A DNA stretch of 64,000 bases from Adiantum capillus-veneris (GCA_014529385.2 CM043964.1:131295420-131359419); one strand, 5' to 3'. Numbered from the stretch's first letter, positions 1-11,034 are shown. The notes: generated by a model not told the origin, from the sequence alone. Numbers and translations are program-made.

Positions 1-119
1 AACAGAGTCAACATATATAAGTCTTGAAGCACCTTCCATAGAGACCCAACTAGATCACAAATGAAACCACAATAAAAGCCATACATATATCTTCAATAGA
101 ACCACCAACGAGGATAGCT

Positions 120-455
120 ATAGTCCTCACTAGTGCAAATGGAGCAAGTGTAAGATGCAATGCTCTATTGAATAAAGAAGCAAAGTTCAATATGGTTTTA
201 TACATATTCCAAAGAATCCTTGAGATTAGCTCATGCAAGTAGGATAGAAAAGCAATGCTAGATATCACTAAAAGTCAAGGAGACATGGTTGCTACTCTTA
301 GCATTCAAAAGCATGAAGAGCGGGTAGAGTTTCAAGTTATGCTTTCAAAAGAAATGCCGAAAAATGTCATCCTTGGACATGAGTGGTTAGACCCACATGA
401 TAACTACAAAGAAGATACAATGCTCTTACTCTCTTTTCCAAGTGGCAGTAAATAA
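120..455 (+). pseudogene. Decayed retropepsin-like fragment of a gypsy element
   Basis: The conceptual product has the order of a retroviral-type aspartic protease: an active-site region (ALLNKEAKFN, where an intact relative in this window at 55195-56361 has ALLDTGAKHN), then strands ending in VILGHEWL, which is the usual (I/V)LG-x-x-WL end of the fold. The catalytic Asp-Thr-Gly is replaced by Asn-Lys-Glu and a TAG stop interrupts the frame, so it cannot be active. The assignment rests on motif order and similarity to the other copies in this window. Confidence 0.55.
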
Positions 456-893
456 TTATTATAGGTGCCGCTAATACTGGATCTAAAGTTTCAATTTTAA
501 TAAGAATCACTGACATTCTATAGACAACGGTAAAGCTAGTGGAGCCTTCATCAATTAGCATATCAAAGAACCTTGATGGATCAATTTCGTCAAGAAAGGT
601 CAACCTTTGGATGCCCCAATCATTCATTGAACCAAACAAAAACTTAATGGATAACTGTAGAAAAGAAAAGGTATATCAACCCAAGTACTCTTAAAGCATG
701 TAAATGCCAAGAAAGTGTTTGCCTTGAGCAGTCTAGTGGAAGTCACTGATCCCGTGTGGACTGAAGATGAATGATGAGCACAAAAAGACAAGCACTGGGA
801 TGGATAGATTCATAGTAAAGTCTATAAGAATAAGATTACTACTGAGCCAACATACATATATGGATACTAAAATCAAAGATCACATCATATGAA

Positions 894-1127
894 GTGCAAT
901 CAATACCCTCCCAAACAAGAAGGCCAAATATGTATCAACCTCAACAATATCCCATGATACCTAAAAAGAGTCCATACAATAGAACAACATTGAATGCTAT
1001 TAACGTCTACCACAACCCTGAAGAAGGTACAAACCAAAGGTGGATTCCAAAGAATCTACTTCTTGCACAAATGTTCAACATAGGCTACTACTCAACCAAA
1101 GGCCATTGGCACTTCCAGACAAGTTGA
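894..1127 (+). pseudogene. Fragment of a WIPK-motif protein
   Basis: An open stretch encodes QRWIPKNLLLAQ followed shortly by GYY. The Gypsy2 accessory frame at 54516-55202 has SQWIPKRLLEAQGYY. The match, and its position downstream of a retropepsin-like fragment as in Gypsy2, identify it as a relic of the same accessory protein. No known domain is recognised and the remainder of the frame is lost. Plus-strand sequence from about 1130 to 1340 holds nothing else that I recognise. Confidence 0.5.
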
Positions 1128-1339
1128 ATGAAGATCTCAATAGCTTAACAAGACCTCTTGCCAAAAAAAGTCACCAAAGAAGCTTAGCTCCTCCATAGAC
1201 CAAGAAGATCACCTCATAGAGTTAATAGTTCATGTTGTCATGATTAGCTCACTAATTTTGTGTGAGTGTTTTCATGACCTAGTTGGGTAGCTCATCACTC
1301 TAGATTGACATTTATATGTTGTTCGTCATTGGAGCTACA

Positions 1340-1735
1340 CTATGATGGCAGCCCCAATAGCAACCAGTTCCTTGGAAAGCTTCACTTGAAACTTTACTTG
1401 CTCTTCATGCTTCTGGATGTTGAGAGTAGCAATCATTCCAAATTGACATGTTGCCTTTATTATGAATGTTTTGTTGTCTTGCTCATATTAGTAATCCCTA
1501 GTAATCTTTGAATACTATCTAAAATGATATTACACTTTGCTTCTTTATGCAATAGAGCGATGCATCAAGAAATTGCTCCATTTACACTATTGATTATTGT
1601 AGCAATCCTCATTGATGGTTCTATTGTGGATACCTACTCTTCTTCTATTGAGATTCCATCATGATCTAGTTGGGTATCTAGCCAAGGTGGTTTAGGAATT
1701 GGTGTTTCGCTAGGACTTATATCCAATGAATTGTT
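1340..1735 (-). pseudogene. Second decayed retropepsin-like fragment, inverted
   Basis: Read on the minus strand this gives a linker (KPPWLDTQLDH), then ALLHKEAKCN, then IATLNIQKHEEQVKFQV. This mirrors the plus-strand fragment at 120-455 and corresponds to the post-integrase retropepsin of Gypsy2. Several stops interrupt it and the catalytic triplet is absent. Minus-strand sequence upstream of it continues across the CopiaM insertion to about 10.5 kb, because 1832 and 10037 were contiguous before that insertion. Confidence 0.5.
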
Positions 1736-1832
1736 TAGAATTGACAAAAATACCTTCTTAATTCCATTTTCAAGCTCAACTTGTGTTTTGGTGGACTAAA
1801 CTTCGTTAGCTATGTTTTGGAGATCTGCTTCT

Positions 1833-2063
1833 TGTGAGTGCGTGGATGCGGTGCACATGCGCAGAGAGTGCGAAGGGAAGAGAGGGGGAGAGAGAGCACG
1901 ACACAGGATGTGGGGTAGAGCTCCCAAATATCACTGTGTGAGAATGTGAGTGAGAGCTTGTTATTCTTTGTATGTATAAAGAATAAGGAGATAAATGTGG
2001 GCAATCGGACACTGGTCGACGGGCACGGGAAAAGCACGGTGAGGCACACCGCTTTACCTAACA
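1833..2063 (-). repeat. CopiaM 3' LTR
   Basis: This 231-bp LTR is bounded by TG and CA and matches 9787-10031 apart from scattered substitutions and small indels, including an ATCATGTGAG-containing insertion in the other copy. Copia1 inserted immediately beside its inner end, and the last A of this LTR is part of the Copia1 target duplication. Confidence 0.92.
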
Positions 2064-2067
2064 TTCT
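2063..2067. repeat. Target-site duplication ATTCT of Copia1 (left)
   Basis: ATTCT precedes the Copia1 5' LTR and is repeated exactly at 7246-7250 after the 3' LTR. The site is the junction between the CopiaM 3' LTR and its polypurine tract. Confidence 0.95.
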
Positions 2068-2294
2068 TGTTACCATATACATGTGGTAGTGATGTGTGTG
2101 AACACACTAGGACCGCCGGGGCATTTTTTCCCTCTTTAGGAGGTTTTTTCCCCCGTGCATTGTATATACGCCCATCACTCTAGGGCTATCTATCTTTCCA
2201 TTGCACACTAAGTAACACACTCTCTATTGTGTGCCTTGAGCTTCCTTCGTCTTCTCCAAGCTGTGTGTGTTTCTCTGCAACCCTAATTCCAACA
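2068..2294 (+). repeat. Copia1 5' LTR
   Basis: This 227-bp LTR runs from TGTTACC to CCAACA. It contains a TATA-like GTATATACG about 90 bp in and would provide the promoter. It is identical by eye to 7019-7245 and differs from the Copia2 LTRs at a few positions (for example CCCATCACT here against CCCGTCACT there). Confidence 0.96.
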
Positions 2295-2296
2295 AT

Positions 2297-2308
2297 TGGT
2301 ATCAGAGC
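2297..2308 (+). other. Copia1 primer-binding site
   Basis: TGGTATCAGAGC starts two bases after the LTR. It is complementary to the 3' end of initiator Met-tRNA, the usual primer of plant copia elements. Confidence 0.93.
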
Positions 2309-2656
2309 AGGTCACGTCCTCCCGGGCTTAGTCGCCAGCTGCTCCAGCACACGCCTGCTCACTTTCTCCGATTTCAGTGAGCTTTGGCGAGCGTTCGCAG
2401 GTCGACAAATATTTTGGGAGAACTCGAAGAGCTTGGTCTGCTCAGAATTTTGATTTGGGCTCATTTCGGCCTCCGTTTCCACTACAAGCAGTACTGCACA
2501 GGCTATTTCGTCATTTTGTGCAGATTTTCTGTCAGTGCCGTTTTCTGCATAACAGGTGCCTTATAGTCTTCTACAGTTTGTGCTATATAGCACAAGTTGT
2601 TCCCGCTCCATTTCTCCTATTTTCGGGCAGTTTTCACATCAGGTGCAGCATTTACC

Positions 2657-5600
2657 ATGGCTGACAACAACAACACAGATGTGTTCAAGATGTTTGCTGC
2701 TGAGGACAGGTTGGATGGGGACAACTACCCTATGTGGGCTTATATGATGCAACATGTTCTTGTGTCAAAAGGTGTCTGGAACATTGTGTAGGGCATTGAT
2801 GTACGTCCTGGTTCTGAAGATGTAGGCGATGTTGAGGATGTTGCAGGTCTTGCTGCAAGGATTGCAGCTGTTAGAGTTGTTTTACCTACGGCAGAACAAT
2901 CTCGTTGGGATGTTAAGGATGCGCATGCTCATGCATTGATTGCGTTGTCTGTGAAGCGCACCATTATTCCTCACATCCGTTCAGCAAAATCTGCAAAACA
3001 GGCTTGGGATATTCTAGCAGGTCTTTATGCAAGCCGCAATGAGGCTAAAATTGCTTTGCTGCGTAAAGAGCTAGAGTCGAAGATTATGCATGAGGAAGAT
3101 GATATGGACACTTTCCTTGCTAGTGTCAAGGATATCAATGAGCAACTCATTTCTGCAGGTGAAGTCATTTCGGACAGTTCCCTTGTGCTGACTGTTCTTG
3201 ATGCCTTACCAGATTCCTACCAGACTTTTGCTAGTACTTGGAGACTGATGACCCAAGGAAATCCTGAAGTTGTCAAGTTTGATGCATTATGCACATTGCT
3301 GTTGCAAGAGTCACTTTCTAGAAAAAACAAGACTAGGCAGCGTGTAGTTGAACAGGCTTTTATTGCTTCTCAAAGAAAGGGTGGTAACAGTAATGCAACC
3401 ACTTCTTATGGTTCTGCTGCGAGTGGCAAAAATTCTGTTCCTAATGCTTCTGGTGGCAGCACTTCGTATGGCAATTCTGGTGATAAGGGAAAAAAGAAGA
3501 TGCGTTGCCATTATTGTAAAGCCAATGATCACTTGATCAAGTCGTGTCCTAAGTTGAAGGCCAAAGAGGCTAAGAAGAAAGAGGGTGGTTCCACTGCAAA
3601 TGCTGGTTCCACTACAAATGCAGCCATTGTTGAGTCTTCTGTGAAAGGAGATTGTGATGCTGATGTTGATGCAGAATGGGCTTTTAGAGCAGAGTGCACT
3701 TACAATCCTGCTGTCCATGATGCATGCTTGTCAGTTGCTGCAGATTCACATGTGTGGTATTTCGACAGTGGTGCTACAAAGCACATTACCTCACATCGTG
3801 AATTGTTTACCTCTCTCGAGTCTGTCCCTCATGGGAATTCAGTCACTTGTGCCAACAATGCCTCTTATCCAGTTCAGGGAGTTGGAAAGATTGTGCTCAC
3901 TGCTGCTAATGGCAGTTCCTTCACACTTGTTGATGCACTTTATGTACCTGGGATCAAGAAGAATCTCTTGTCTGTATCCGCACTTGCTAGACTTGGACTC
4001 ATAGTCAAATTTGTGGATGACAGATGTACAGTTCATGATCTCAGTTTTGGTGATGAAATTGTTGCATCTGGGCTTTTGTGCCGTGGGCTGTATAAGCTCA
4101 CTTTGTATGACAAGTGTGGACAAAATTTTGCAAATGCTGTTGCAGATTCAAGGGCTATTTCAGATGCAAAACTTTGGCATGCACGTTTTGGTCATCTGAA
4201 TTTTGCCAGTTTGCTGTGTTTGCAGAAATCTGATATGGTTGCTTCTTTGCCGCCTCTTGAAGCACCTGTCAAACATGTTTGTGAAGGCTGTATTCTGGGT
4301 AAAATGCAGCGTTCTAAGTTTCCAAAGGATGGTTCAGTTAGGGCCACATGCAGGTTGCAGCTTGTGCATAGTGATGTTTGTGGGCCCATGCAAACTCCGT
4401 CCTTGGGCAATTACCTGTACTTCGTGACTTTCATTGATGATTACTCCAGGCATGCATGGGTATTTCCACTTAAAGCGAAGTCCGAAGTTTTTATGTGCTT
4501 CAAACAATTTTTGGCTATGGCTGAAAATGTCTCAAAATGTACTATGGGCACCCTCCGTTCCGATCGAGGGGGGGAGTATATGTCTCATGAATTTAATGCA
4601 TTTCTGGCTAGTCGTGGGATAAAACACCAATGTACAGTGCCTTATACACCTCAGCAAAATGGTGTTGCTGAGAGGAAAAACAGGTCACTAACGGAAATGG
4701 CACGATGTATGGTCAAAAGTCAAGCTTTGCCGCATTCTTTTTGGCTTGAGGCCATCATGTGTGCCACTTATGTACTTAACAGGTGTCCTATGAAAGCTTT
4801 GCAGTCTATTACTCCATATGAAGTATGGCATGATAGAAAACCTTCTATTGAGCACATGCGTGTTTTTGGCTGTTTGGCATATGCTTTGGTGCCACAAGTG
4901 CAACGCAGAAAATTGGATGATAAGGCTGTCAAATGTATTTTTGTTGGTTATAGTGCTGAAAGCAAAGGTTACAGGTTGTATCATCCGCAAACAAAACGTA
5001 TTCTGGTTTCACGGGATGTAGTGTTTGTGGAAGACTCTGTTCAGCCCTTGCTGTCATGTACTAGAGACAGTAATGTAAGCTCACAGGACATTTATGACAC
5101 TTTGTTGCCTCTTTTCAGTGGTGGAAATACGAATGTAAGTTCCAATGAGGCAAATGAACAGCCTATGGGGGTTTCTGAAAATGTTTTAGAACAGCCTATT
5201 ACTGATGCAGATGTACATGATGTGCTTGATGAGGAAAGGGCTGAAAATGATCAGGCTAGAGGTATGCCAAAATGGCTGGTGCACACTTTGCGTGACAGTA
5301 AATTGGATGCACCTTTATCTAGTCGTACTCGTTCAGGCTCTCGCCATGCATCTTATGCATCAGATTGTTATGCTTTGGCTGTGTCTAGTTTACATGATGT
5401 TGAGGAGCCTCTGTCTTTTGATGAAGCACAAAATTCACAAAATTGGATTGCTGCCATGAAATCAGAATATGATGCACTTATAGAGAATGACACATGGACT
5501 TTATGTGATTTGCCTCCTGGCAAAAAGGCCATTGGTACGAAGTGGGTTTACAAGTTGAAACGCAAGCCAGATGGTGAGATCGATTGCCATAAGGCTCGAC

Positions 5601-6943
5601 TTGTTGCAAAGGGTTATGCACAACAAAAAGGCATAGATTATGAAGAGACCTTTGCTCCCACTTGTCGTATGACTACTGTGCATTTTCTATGTGCATTGGC
5701 AGCTCATTTTGGTTGGGATGTACATCAATCAGACATTGTTACTGCTTTCTTGAATGGTGACATATTTGAGGAAGTTTATGTAACGCAGCCTCGCGGTTTT
5801 GTCATAAAAGGACAAGAGGACAAAGTGTGCAAATGTAAGAAGGCTTTGTATGGGTTGAAGCAATCTCCTCGTGCTTGGTATGAGAAAGCTGACACTCATT
5901 TGGTTAAACGAGGCTTTCGTAACAGTCCAACAGAAAGCACATTGTATGTAAAGCGTGAGGATGATGTATTTCTCATTGTGGTTCTTTATGTTGATGATTT
6001 GCTGATCACTGGACCAAATGAGAGACATATTGCTGAATTTAAGGCTGATTTGAATGCTACTTTCAAGATGAAAGATTTGGGGCTGTTGCATCATTACTTG
6101 GGTATACAGTTTAAGCAGTGTGATGGTGGTATTGCCTTGTGTCAGAAAAGTTACATAGAGACATTGCTATGTAAGTTTGGACTTGAGGATTGCAAACCTA
6201 TTGCCACTCCCATGGAAACAGGTTTGAAGTTGAGTCTACATGATGCTGGCGATCCTGTTGATGTCACTCTTTACCAAACTGCTGTTGGCTGCCTCATTTA
6301 TGTATGCAACACGAGGCCAGATATTCAGTTTGCAGTCTCACAGGTCAGCAGATTTATGCATAGCCCAGGGTCTAAGCATTGGCAGGCTGTCAAGAGGATT
6401 TTCCGCTACCTTAGTGGCACTTTACATCTTGGCTTGTTTTATCCCAAGGGGGGATCATTGCCGCCAGACTTACATGCTTTTTCGGACTCAGATTGGGCTG
6501 GTTGTTTTGACACGCGAGTGTCCACAAGTGGTTTTTGTTTCATGCTTGGCAGTTCATGTATATCATGGTTGAGCAAGAAGCAACCTACTGTGGCCACTTC
6601 GAGTTGTGAGGCTGAATACAGGGCAGTCTTCACAGCTACGGTTGAGTGTGTATGGCTCAGACGCCTTATGGCTGACTTGGGTGTTGGACAGGACACTGCC
6701 AACACTATCTACATTGACAGTCAGAGCCCATTGGCAGTTGCGAGGAACCCAGTTTTTCATGCTCGCACAAAGCACATTGAGGTGCATTACCACTATGTCA
6801 GGGAGAGGCTCTCAGTAGGAGAGATCAGCTTGGCTTATGTGTCAACACAGGACAACCTTGCAGATCTTTTCACAAAGGCATTGTCTCGTGAGAAGCTTGA
6901 AGCTTTCCGCAAAGCTTTGGGCTTACTCCCCTTTGTGGACTGA
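2657..6943 (+). pseudogene. Copia1 gag-pol polyprotein, stopped at codon 45
   Basis: The chosen start is the ATG at 2657 in a good context (ACCATGG), as in Copia2. A TAG at 2789-2791 replaces the CAG (Gln45) of Copia2. After it the frame is open to 6943. Order: copia gag, CCHC knuckle (CHYCKANDHLIKSC), DSGA protease, HHCC and DDE integrase, RT with YVDD, RNase H. Two RT residues conserved in Copia2 are also changed: Arg to Cys in the H/K-ARLVAKG region (CGC to TGC near 5584) and Arg to His a little later (CGT to CAT). Ser-Gln-Ser-Ala became Ser-Gln-Ser-Pro in the RNase H. Translation from an internal ATG could still give a protein lacking the gag N-terminus, but normal particles are unlikely. 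Confidence 0.95.
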
Positions 6944-7004
6944 TCCTGTCCTCAGGGCATGGCACTTCCCTTTACTCATGTGCCAGCTCTCGTTCACCGC
7001 ATCA

Positions 7005-7018
7005 CTCCGGGGGGGATT
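7005..7018 (+). other. Copia1 polypurine tract
   Basis: A run of seven G followed by AT lies directly before the 3' LTR. This is where plus-strand DNA synthesis would be primed. Copia2 has AGGGGGG at the same place. Confidence 0.85.
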
Positions 7019-7245
7019 TGTTACCATATACATGTGGTAGTGATGTGTGTGAACACACTAGGACCGCCGGGGCATTTTTTCCCTCTTTAGGAGGTTTTTT
7101 CCCCCGTGCATTGTATATACGCCCATCACTCTAGGGCTATCTATCTTTCCATTGCACACTAAGTAACACACTCTCTATTGTGTGCCTTGAGCTTCCTTCG
7201 TCTTCTCCAAGCTGTGTGTGTTTCTCTGCAACCCTAATTCCAACA
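7019..7245 (+). repeat. Copia1 3' LTR
   Basis: This 227-bp LTR is identical by eye to 2068-2294 and is followed by the ATTCT duplication at 7246-7250. Confidence 0.96.
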
Positions 7246-7331
7246 ATTCTCCCACTAAAGGCTATGTGCCGATAAGTGGCGAGAAGACTAGCCTACAACT
7301 AGTATATACAAGAGGTGAGAGAAGACGACTC

Positions 7332-7831
7332 TCAAACTATGCCCACTGGCTCACTCGAAACATGCTCTTGTGTAGATGCAACATGCATACCACTAAGGCT
7401 AGAGCTACCATGACACTCATGATGCAGGTATCGAGTGACGACCTGCATGGCTCCACAATGCACAATGCCTGTGTCAGTCATCGCACGACTGACAACTCCC
7501 ACTACAAATGCATCAACTGCATAAGCAAGATCATGTCTCAAAACCAAAAGGTCAGACATGAGAGACCCAAAAGCAGACGAAACATGCACTATGTGTGCCA
7601 ACCTATCCCTGTCAGCAACCTCAGTGCCATATGCATCCTTATCAGGAACCACTGACTATGCATCACCATGTTAGCATCCTCTGGCAAAGGCATATCTATT
7701 GAGAATGATTGCAAAACCAAAAAATCAGCACCACTGCAATCACACACAACTGTCTGAAGGACACTGTCCCCCTCAAACGTATCAGATGCATCATAGAACA
7801 ATGCATCAATCTCTGGCTCAATTGATGTCAC
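7332..7831 (-). pseudogene. CopiaM remnant of the RT-RNase H boundary
   Basis: On the minus strand, pieces such as FGSLM, RHDLAYAVD, VGVVSRAM and VTRYL follow the order of the conserved copia stretch between reverse transcriptase and RNase H (typically GSLMY, TRPDIA-AVGVVSR-M, RYL). Frames are broken and the catalytic parts of RT upstream are absent, which indicates a large internal deletion. The identification is from motif order only. Confidence 0.5.
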
Positions 7832-8124
7832 CTCAACTAATGACTAAAAAAGTTGTGCATTCCCAGAGATACCACTGTCTGTGTGAACGTCACCACAAGA
7901 CAAATACACAACCTGCTCTCCATGCAGCACATCTGCAAAAGAGACATGCCTCGTCTCTTGCTCCAAACATGGCTGCAAATAAACAAAGACTACACTGCCT
8001 TGTGTGTCAGAAATATGCAAAGGGTTACAAGACCACTCCTAGCACCTTTGGCTATCACCAGTGATCCCCTATGCATCTGAAATGACCGCTCTCCAAGCAG
8101 TAGAAAATGTCCACTACTCTGTAA

Positions 8125-8679
8125 CTAGCGTACTGAAATGAGACTCTGACTGAGTCCTGGTACATAACGTACATCTCGTAGCATAAGCAGTGCACCGCTA
8201 CATAAAGACATGCATTCATCTCCAACACCCTCTATGTCATATGTTGAACCATCAGCAAAGTGCACACAACCAAGTCTCCCACTAGAGAAAGAGCAAAACA
8301 AATCACGACGTGGCGTCACGTGAAAAATTGCATGCTCGTCTAGTAGAAAATGCGTAGACAATGTGCTATCCCAAGACACCAAGTAGTCTCAGGGCAAGCT
8401 AAACTCAAAAGTGACATGCCTGTCACATGCATACTCTCTAGCATCTGTCCTCATAGTAGCACCATGCATCTGCCTCTTCCGTTGCCTCATACGCCTGAAG
8501 CAACGGTGCCTAATATGCCCCTTGTGGCCACAATACCAACATGTCAGTCGCCGTGAACAAAAATCGCCTCTCATGGCCATGCCAAACAATGGCAAAAAAT
8601 GCTCAAGATCACAAGACTCTCCCACCTGAGAGTAAACCACTATCTCAAGCAGACAAAGTAAGAAAAGTATTAAGCTCAC
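8125..8679 (-). pseudogene. CopiaM gag zinc knuckle and degraded protease
   Basis: One minus-strand frame has a clean CCHC knuckle (CWYCGHKGHIRHRC, nucleic-acid binding). The next has HVTPRRDLF, FADGSTYDIEGVGD and VRYVPGLSQSLISV, the usual signature of the copia protease and following region. The catalytic DSG triplet expected just before HVTPRRD is not recognisable. Integrase does not follow, so this is a broken gag-protease remnant. Confidence 0.7.
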
Positions 8680-8699
8680 AAGCCTCTACAATAGGCAAA

Positions 8700-9772
8700 C
8701 AAATTTGACAAAATTTTGGCAGAGTCTCCCTTGTAACTGGAGCAAAAACTCAATAGTAAACCGCAAATGGAGACAACACAAAATGCCCAAATGGCCAAAT
8801 CCGAGAATGTAGTCGTCCAGAATCACCTCACAAAGTCATACAAAGAGCAAGTACGCTCTAGTCAGAGTACCACTCAACGGAATATTGACAAAACCTGTCA
8901 ACTTGTTTGCATAAAAAAGCTTCAATGGATGCACATAAAGAAGTGCTCAACTGCGAACATCAACCATGCATCCAAAATACTTAGCCATGATGGCTCCACA
9001 TCTCTTCCCACATAGAGCATACATGAGTACAAAACCAAGTGCGAAGAAACTGCATATACTGATGTGTCTCAGTCCAAGAACCACATCCCAAATAAAAAAT
9101 TTCAAGTTAAATCAGCACCCAATGGACTCCACAATGTGACGTACATATCTCCAGACGCAATCTACACAACGATTTGCAGTATACAAGCCCTTAACTGTCA
9201 AATCTTTTGTGTCTCAAAAAAATGCAGGTTGCTGCAGAAAATTCAGAGTTCAGAATTTCAAAATTCTGATATCACCATTGCGTTCAAAATGTTGACAAAC
9301 CTTGGGGTAGACCCCTAGATCATATAGATCTGAGTCCGAGTGTGCAAGATATGCCAAAAAGACTGTTTTTGGCCCAAAAACGCAGCAAAAACTTGCTGCT
9401 GCTGCAAAAATTTCAGAGGTCAAAATCAGCTCAAATGGACATTACCATTGCGTTCAGAGCGTGCCAAAACCCCAGGTTAAACCCTAAACTTGCATAAATT
9501 GCATTCCATAAACAAAAGTTATGCAAAAAAGACTGTTTTTGAGGCTCGAAAAATGACCTATGGAAATGAAAACTTGCATTCTTCCTGCAAATATGATTGC
9601 AAAAAGCATATACACTTACAATACACTCTTCCCTCAAGCTTGGGAATGTCCCTCAAGCTTCCACGAGCACAGATCTGGTGGTTGCTCACCGATCTCAAGC
9701 TTCCATCGAAAGCGGACTCACCATAGCCGAAAGCTCACTTCTCTGTAGCACTCCATCTGTCGCGAAGCCAAA
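8700..9772 (-). other. CopiaM leader with a 170-bp tandem duplication
   Basis: This stretch between the PBS and the first recognisable gag motif has no convincing coding frame. It contains two diverged direct units of 170 bp, about 9205-9374 and 9375-9544. Landmarks CCATTGCGTTCA (9275 and 9445) and GACTGTTTTT (9361 and 9531) are both spaced by 170. Confidence 0.65.
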
Positions 9773-9784
9773 GCTCTGATACCA
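9773..9784 (-). other. CopiaM primer-binding site
   Basis: On the minus strand TGGTATCAGAGC begins two bases after the LTR end at 9787. It matches the initiator-Met-tRNA site and fixes the orientation of the element. Confidence 0.93.
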
Positions 9785-9786
9785 AT

Positions 9787-10031
9787 TGTGAGTGCGTGGA
9801 TGCGGTGCGTGTGTGTAGAGAGGGCGAAGGGAAGAGAGGGAGAGAGAGAGAGCACGACACACGATGTGGGGTGGAGCTCCCAAATCTCACTGTGTGAGCA
9901 TCATGTGAGAATGTGAGTGAGAGTTCCTTATTCTTTGTATGTATAAAGAATAAGGAGATAAATGTGGGCAGCCAGACACTAGCCGGCGGACACGGGCAAA
10001 GCACGGTGAGACACACCGCCTTTACCTAACA
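9787..10031 (-). repeat. CopiaM 5' LTR
   Basis: This 245-bp LTR pairs with 1833-2063. On the minus strand it starts TGTTAGGTAAAGG and contains a TTTATAC TATA-like box. It is followed on the plus strand by the CTTCT duplication. Confidence 0.92.
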
Positions 10032-10289
10032 CTTCTTGGTCTTCCACAACTTCAATCTTTGTTACTTCCTTTCTTGATGGTACTTTCTTCTGAGTAGCTT
10101 TTGTGGTGACTACCTTCTATGTATTGAAAACACTTGATTTTACATGATCTACTTCAAGCTTATCTGGATTTCTACTATCAGTCTCTACTTATGCTTTAGT
10201 CAATGACAGTTTTTGGTGCTCTTCAATCATGGTTGTCTTTGTAGACTACAACTCTTGTGAACATTGTATTATCTTTGGAACTATCTAGA

Positions 10290-10511
10290 TTATGGCATTC
10301 TCAGAACCATTTCATCCTGTACATCCTTTACTACCATCACATGAAATTGAGCTTCTAGGATTTGAGAATCTATTTGAATAGTGATAAGAACTATTCCCCA
10401 ACATTCTTCTTGTTTATTTACAGTCATGATAATGAATTCTAGAGCATTAGATACTTGTGGTTGGCCACATTTTAGCCATGTGCAAAAAGGCATGAGGTTC
10501 TTGTCTAGCAA
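10290..10511 (-). pseudogene. Uncertain retropepsin-like fragment
   Basis: An open minus-strand stretch has a Trp...CGQP segment and later QFHVM. It vaguely follows the layout of the Gypsy2 post-integrase retropepsin (VWCQLGEP ... QRFLVM). No catalytic triplet is present. It lies upstream, on the minus strand, of the fragment at 1340-1735 once CopiaM is removed. The relationship is a guess from weak similarity. Confidence 0.25.
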
Positions 10512-10808
10512 AAAAATTAGCCTTGCTTACCTTGGTAATTTATCTTTGCTTTGACAAATGATGTTGCACTTGATCTTTTTGGGAATTCCTTTTGTATCGA
10601 TTGCTCCTATTGTTGTGGTTCTCCTTGGTTGAACTCTTTTCACATCTTCTTTGCTTTTGGTCACTCTCTGAAGTAGATGATTGTTGATAGGTGATATGAC
10701 TCCCAACTTCCTAGGGTGTTTACTATTTTTTTTCCAAGAACAAGGTTCAAGAATGATTGGTTGTGATTTGGACTGGTTTGTTGGGTCTGTGAAGACATGT
10801 TGTGTGTT

Positions 10809-11034
10809 CTTATAATGTTTGTTGACATCTGCAAATCTTCTTCATAAGATCATATGTATCTCCATAAAACACGATATATCTTTCCCCAGGTTAGGCAATA
10901 AATCTCATTATCTTTCCCTTTCTTATAATGTTTGTTGACATCTGCAAATCTTCTTCATAAGATCATATGTATCTCCCTAAAACACGACATATCTTTCCCC
11001 AGCTTAGGCAACGAATCTCATTATCTTTCCCTTG
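10809..11034. repeat. 113-bp tandem duplication
   Basis: Two adjacent units, 10809-10921 and 10922-11034, both start CTTATAATG and differ at only a few bases. They are in non-coding sequence. Apart from this repeat, 10512-11430 shows nothing I recognise. Confidence 0.9.

Larger units (their letters stand above)
1..1735. repeat. Diverged inverted repeat of gypsy-derived sequence
   Basis: The plus strand of about 1-370 is clearly similar to the minus strand of about 1735-1340. Both arms can be read as the same decayed protein: the plus arm gives ALLNKEAKFN and later VATLSIQKHEERVEFQV, and the minus arm gives ALLHKEAKCN and later IATLNIQKHEEQVKFQV. The spacer is about 970 bases. I infer two copies of one retroelement module in opposite orientation, either by head-to-head insertion or by rearrangement. 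The left arm may begin before the window. Confidence 0.7.
2068..7245 (+). mobile_element. Copia1: recent Ty1/copia element with one nonsense mutation
   Basis: The element is 5178 bp with two 227-bp LTRs (2068-2294 and 7019-7245) that look identical base for base, a PBS for initiator Met-tRNA, a G-rich polypurine tract and a perfect TSD (ATTCT). It is a sister of Copia2 at 19877-25054, with the same length and only scattered differences. Identical LTRs indicate very recent insertion. The single gag-pol frame is closed at codon 45, so this copy should need proteins from a sister. Confidence 0.97.
1833..10031 (-). mobile_element. CopiaM: internally deleted Ty1/copia element, split by Copia1
   Basis: The LTRs lie at 1833-2063 and 9787-10031 and begin TGTTAGG and end CACA on the minus strand. 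They are flanked by a perfect 5-bp duplication, CTTCT (1828-1832 and 10032-10036). An initiator-Met-type PBS adjoins the right LTR, so the element reads right to left. Without the nested Copia1 (2068-7245) the internal region is only about 2.5 kb. It holds a long leader, a gag zinc knuckle, a degraded protease region and a scrap from the RT-RNase H boundary. Integrase and most of RT are missing. The LTRs differ in length and sequence, so it is older than Copia1. It is non-autonomous. Confidence 0.93.

Noticed and set aside
2297-2320. Possible tRNA gene at the TGGTATCAGAG words
   Set aside because: Only the complement of the tRNA 3' end is present, as expected of a primer-binding site; no cloverleaf follows.
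3311-3718. Minus-strand open frame of 135 codons inside Copia1 (and its twin at 21120-21527)
   Set aside because: It is the antisense shadow of the gag region, without any domain. Both copies keep it only because the sense strand is conserved.
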